A DNA stretch of 5,290 nt, from contig JACDEA010000192.1 in the NCBI GenBank assembly GCA_013816725.1, positions 1 through 5,290 on the forward strand, in the 5' to 3' direction. The translations under genes and the position numbers were made by a program. Source of the DNA: Actinomycetota bacterium. GTDB lineage: Bacteria; Actinomycetota; Acidimicrobiia; Acidimicrobiales; JACDEA01. Below the pieces are notes generated by a model. The model had not been told where the DNA came from. It made no database searches and saw only the letters and a program-made list of their open reading frames with translations. Of this stretch, positions 4,907-5,290 are shown piece by piece (within the stretch, counting starts at the first letter, position 1; each line of letters opens with the position of its first letter).

Positions 4907-5290
4907 CTAGATGCCGATGCGCTGCGCCAACAGCTCGCGGTGGTACGTCGGGTCGCCGAGGAGCAGCTCGGAGGACTTGGCCCGCTTGAAGTACAGGTGG
5001 GCGTCGTGCTCCCACGTGAAGCCGATGCCGCCGTGGATCTGGATGTTCTCGGCCGCGGCGTGGAAGTAGGCGTCGGAGCAGTAGGCCTTGGCCAGCGAGG
5101 CGACGACGGGAAGCTCGTCGTTGTCCTCGGCTGCCGCCCACCCGGCGTAGTACGCGGCGGACTTGGCCGACTCGACTTCGAGCAGCATGTCGGCGCACTT
5201 GTGCTTGATGGCCTGGAAGCTGCCGATCGGGCGCCCGAACTGCACCCGAACCTTGGCGTACTCCACGGCCGTGTCGAGGCACTTCTGCGC
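4907..5290 (-). CDS. Acyl-CoA dehydrogenase, C-terminal part (cut by window edge)
   Basis: The last 127 residues of an acyl-CoA dehydrogenase; the frame is open to the right edge, so the start lies outside (full-length members are about 350-400 residues). This part is the C-terminal helical domain that packs against FAD: AVEYAKVRVQFGRPIGSFQA (residues 8-27) carries the conserved R.QFG flavin-contact motif, and IQIHGGIGFTWEHDAHLYFKRA (83-104) is the final core region. The usual (I)YEGT stretch with the catalytic Glu of MCAD-type enzymes is absent. FTWEHDAHLYFKRA followed by GDPTYHRELLAQRIGI is the form seen in actinobacterial FadE paralogues, including subunits of the heteromeric steroid side-chain dehydrogenases. 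The internal GTG at 5266 lies mid-domain and is not a start. Reaction: alpha,beta-dehydrogenation of an acyl-CoA; substrate unknown. Confidence 0.92.
   Translation of the reverse strand, partial: AQKCLDTAVEYAKVRVQFGRPIGSFQAIKHKCADMLLEVESAKSAAYYAGWAAAEDNDELPVVASLAKAYCSDAYFHAAAENIQIHGGIGFTWEHDAHLYFKRAKSSELLLGDPTYHRELLAQRIGI

Noticed and set aside
1..5290. Insertion sequences, CRISPR array, tRNA/rRNA, toxin-antitoxin or defence genes
   Set aside because: No transposase motif, regularly spaced repeats, cloverleaf or defence-type protein was seen. All reading frames with family features are metabolic.

Overview
The window is GC-rich. Its genes start at ATG or GTG, mostly lack clear Shine-Dalgarno sequences, are closely packed, and include an F420-type luciferase-like oxidoreductase. 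Together these point to a high-GC actinobacterium (mycobacterial or Acidimicrobiia-like, possibly environmental). The lineage is inferred from gene content and style; there is no rRNA or marker gene here. All recognisable genes belong to families common in actinobacterial catabolism of lipids, steroids and xenobiotics.

Layout. Positions 2-700 (+) hold the 3' part of an alpha/beta hydrolase. After 3 bases comes an amidohydrolase-2 family metal hydrolase/decarboxylase-like gene (704-1828, +), almost certainly in the same operon. A 33-bp convergent gap follows, then two minus-strand genes: an FMN-dependent nitronate monooxygenase/NPD-like enzyme (1862-2998) and, upstream of it, an F420-dependent LLM-class oxidoreductase (3072-4019). 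The 73 bp between them is dominated by a 46-bp near-perfect nested palindrome (3025-3070). Divergent from the LLM gene across only 35 bp is a small SRPBCC/polyketide-cyclase-like gene (4055-4522, +). Its 3' end overlaps by 29 bp the 3' end of a convergent MmcQ/YjbR-family gene (4494-4868, -). At the right edge is the C-terminal part of an acyl-CoA dehydrogenase (4907-5290, -), running in from outside the window.

How the genes fit together. Hydrolase, amidohydrolase, two flavin/deazaflavin oxidoreductases, an acyl-CoA dehydrogenase and a hydrophobic-ligand SRPBCC protein make a plausible small catabolic neighbourhood, but no substrate can be read from the sequence. Each family is widespread, so a single pathway is an inference.

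Most notable non-coding points. (1) The palindrome at 3025-3070 is built from palindromes within a palindrome. Its single mismatch becomes a G-U pair only in RNA of the minus strand, the strand transcribed through it. (2) The 38 bases between the acyl-CoA dehydrogenase and MmcQ genes read as the last 13 codons of a glyoxalase/VOC-type protein whose stop overlaps the MmcQ start, suggesting a deleted gene. (3) Candidate back-to-back leaderless promoters lie between the LLM and SRPBCC genes. I see no mobile element, CRISPR array, tRNA or rRNA, and no gene-free stretch longer than 73 bp.
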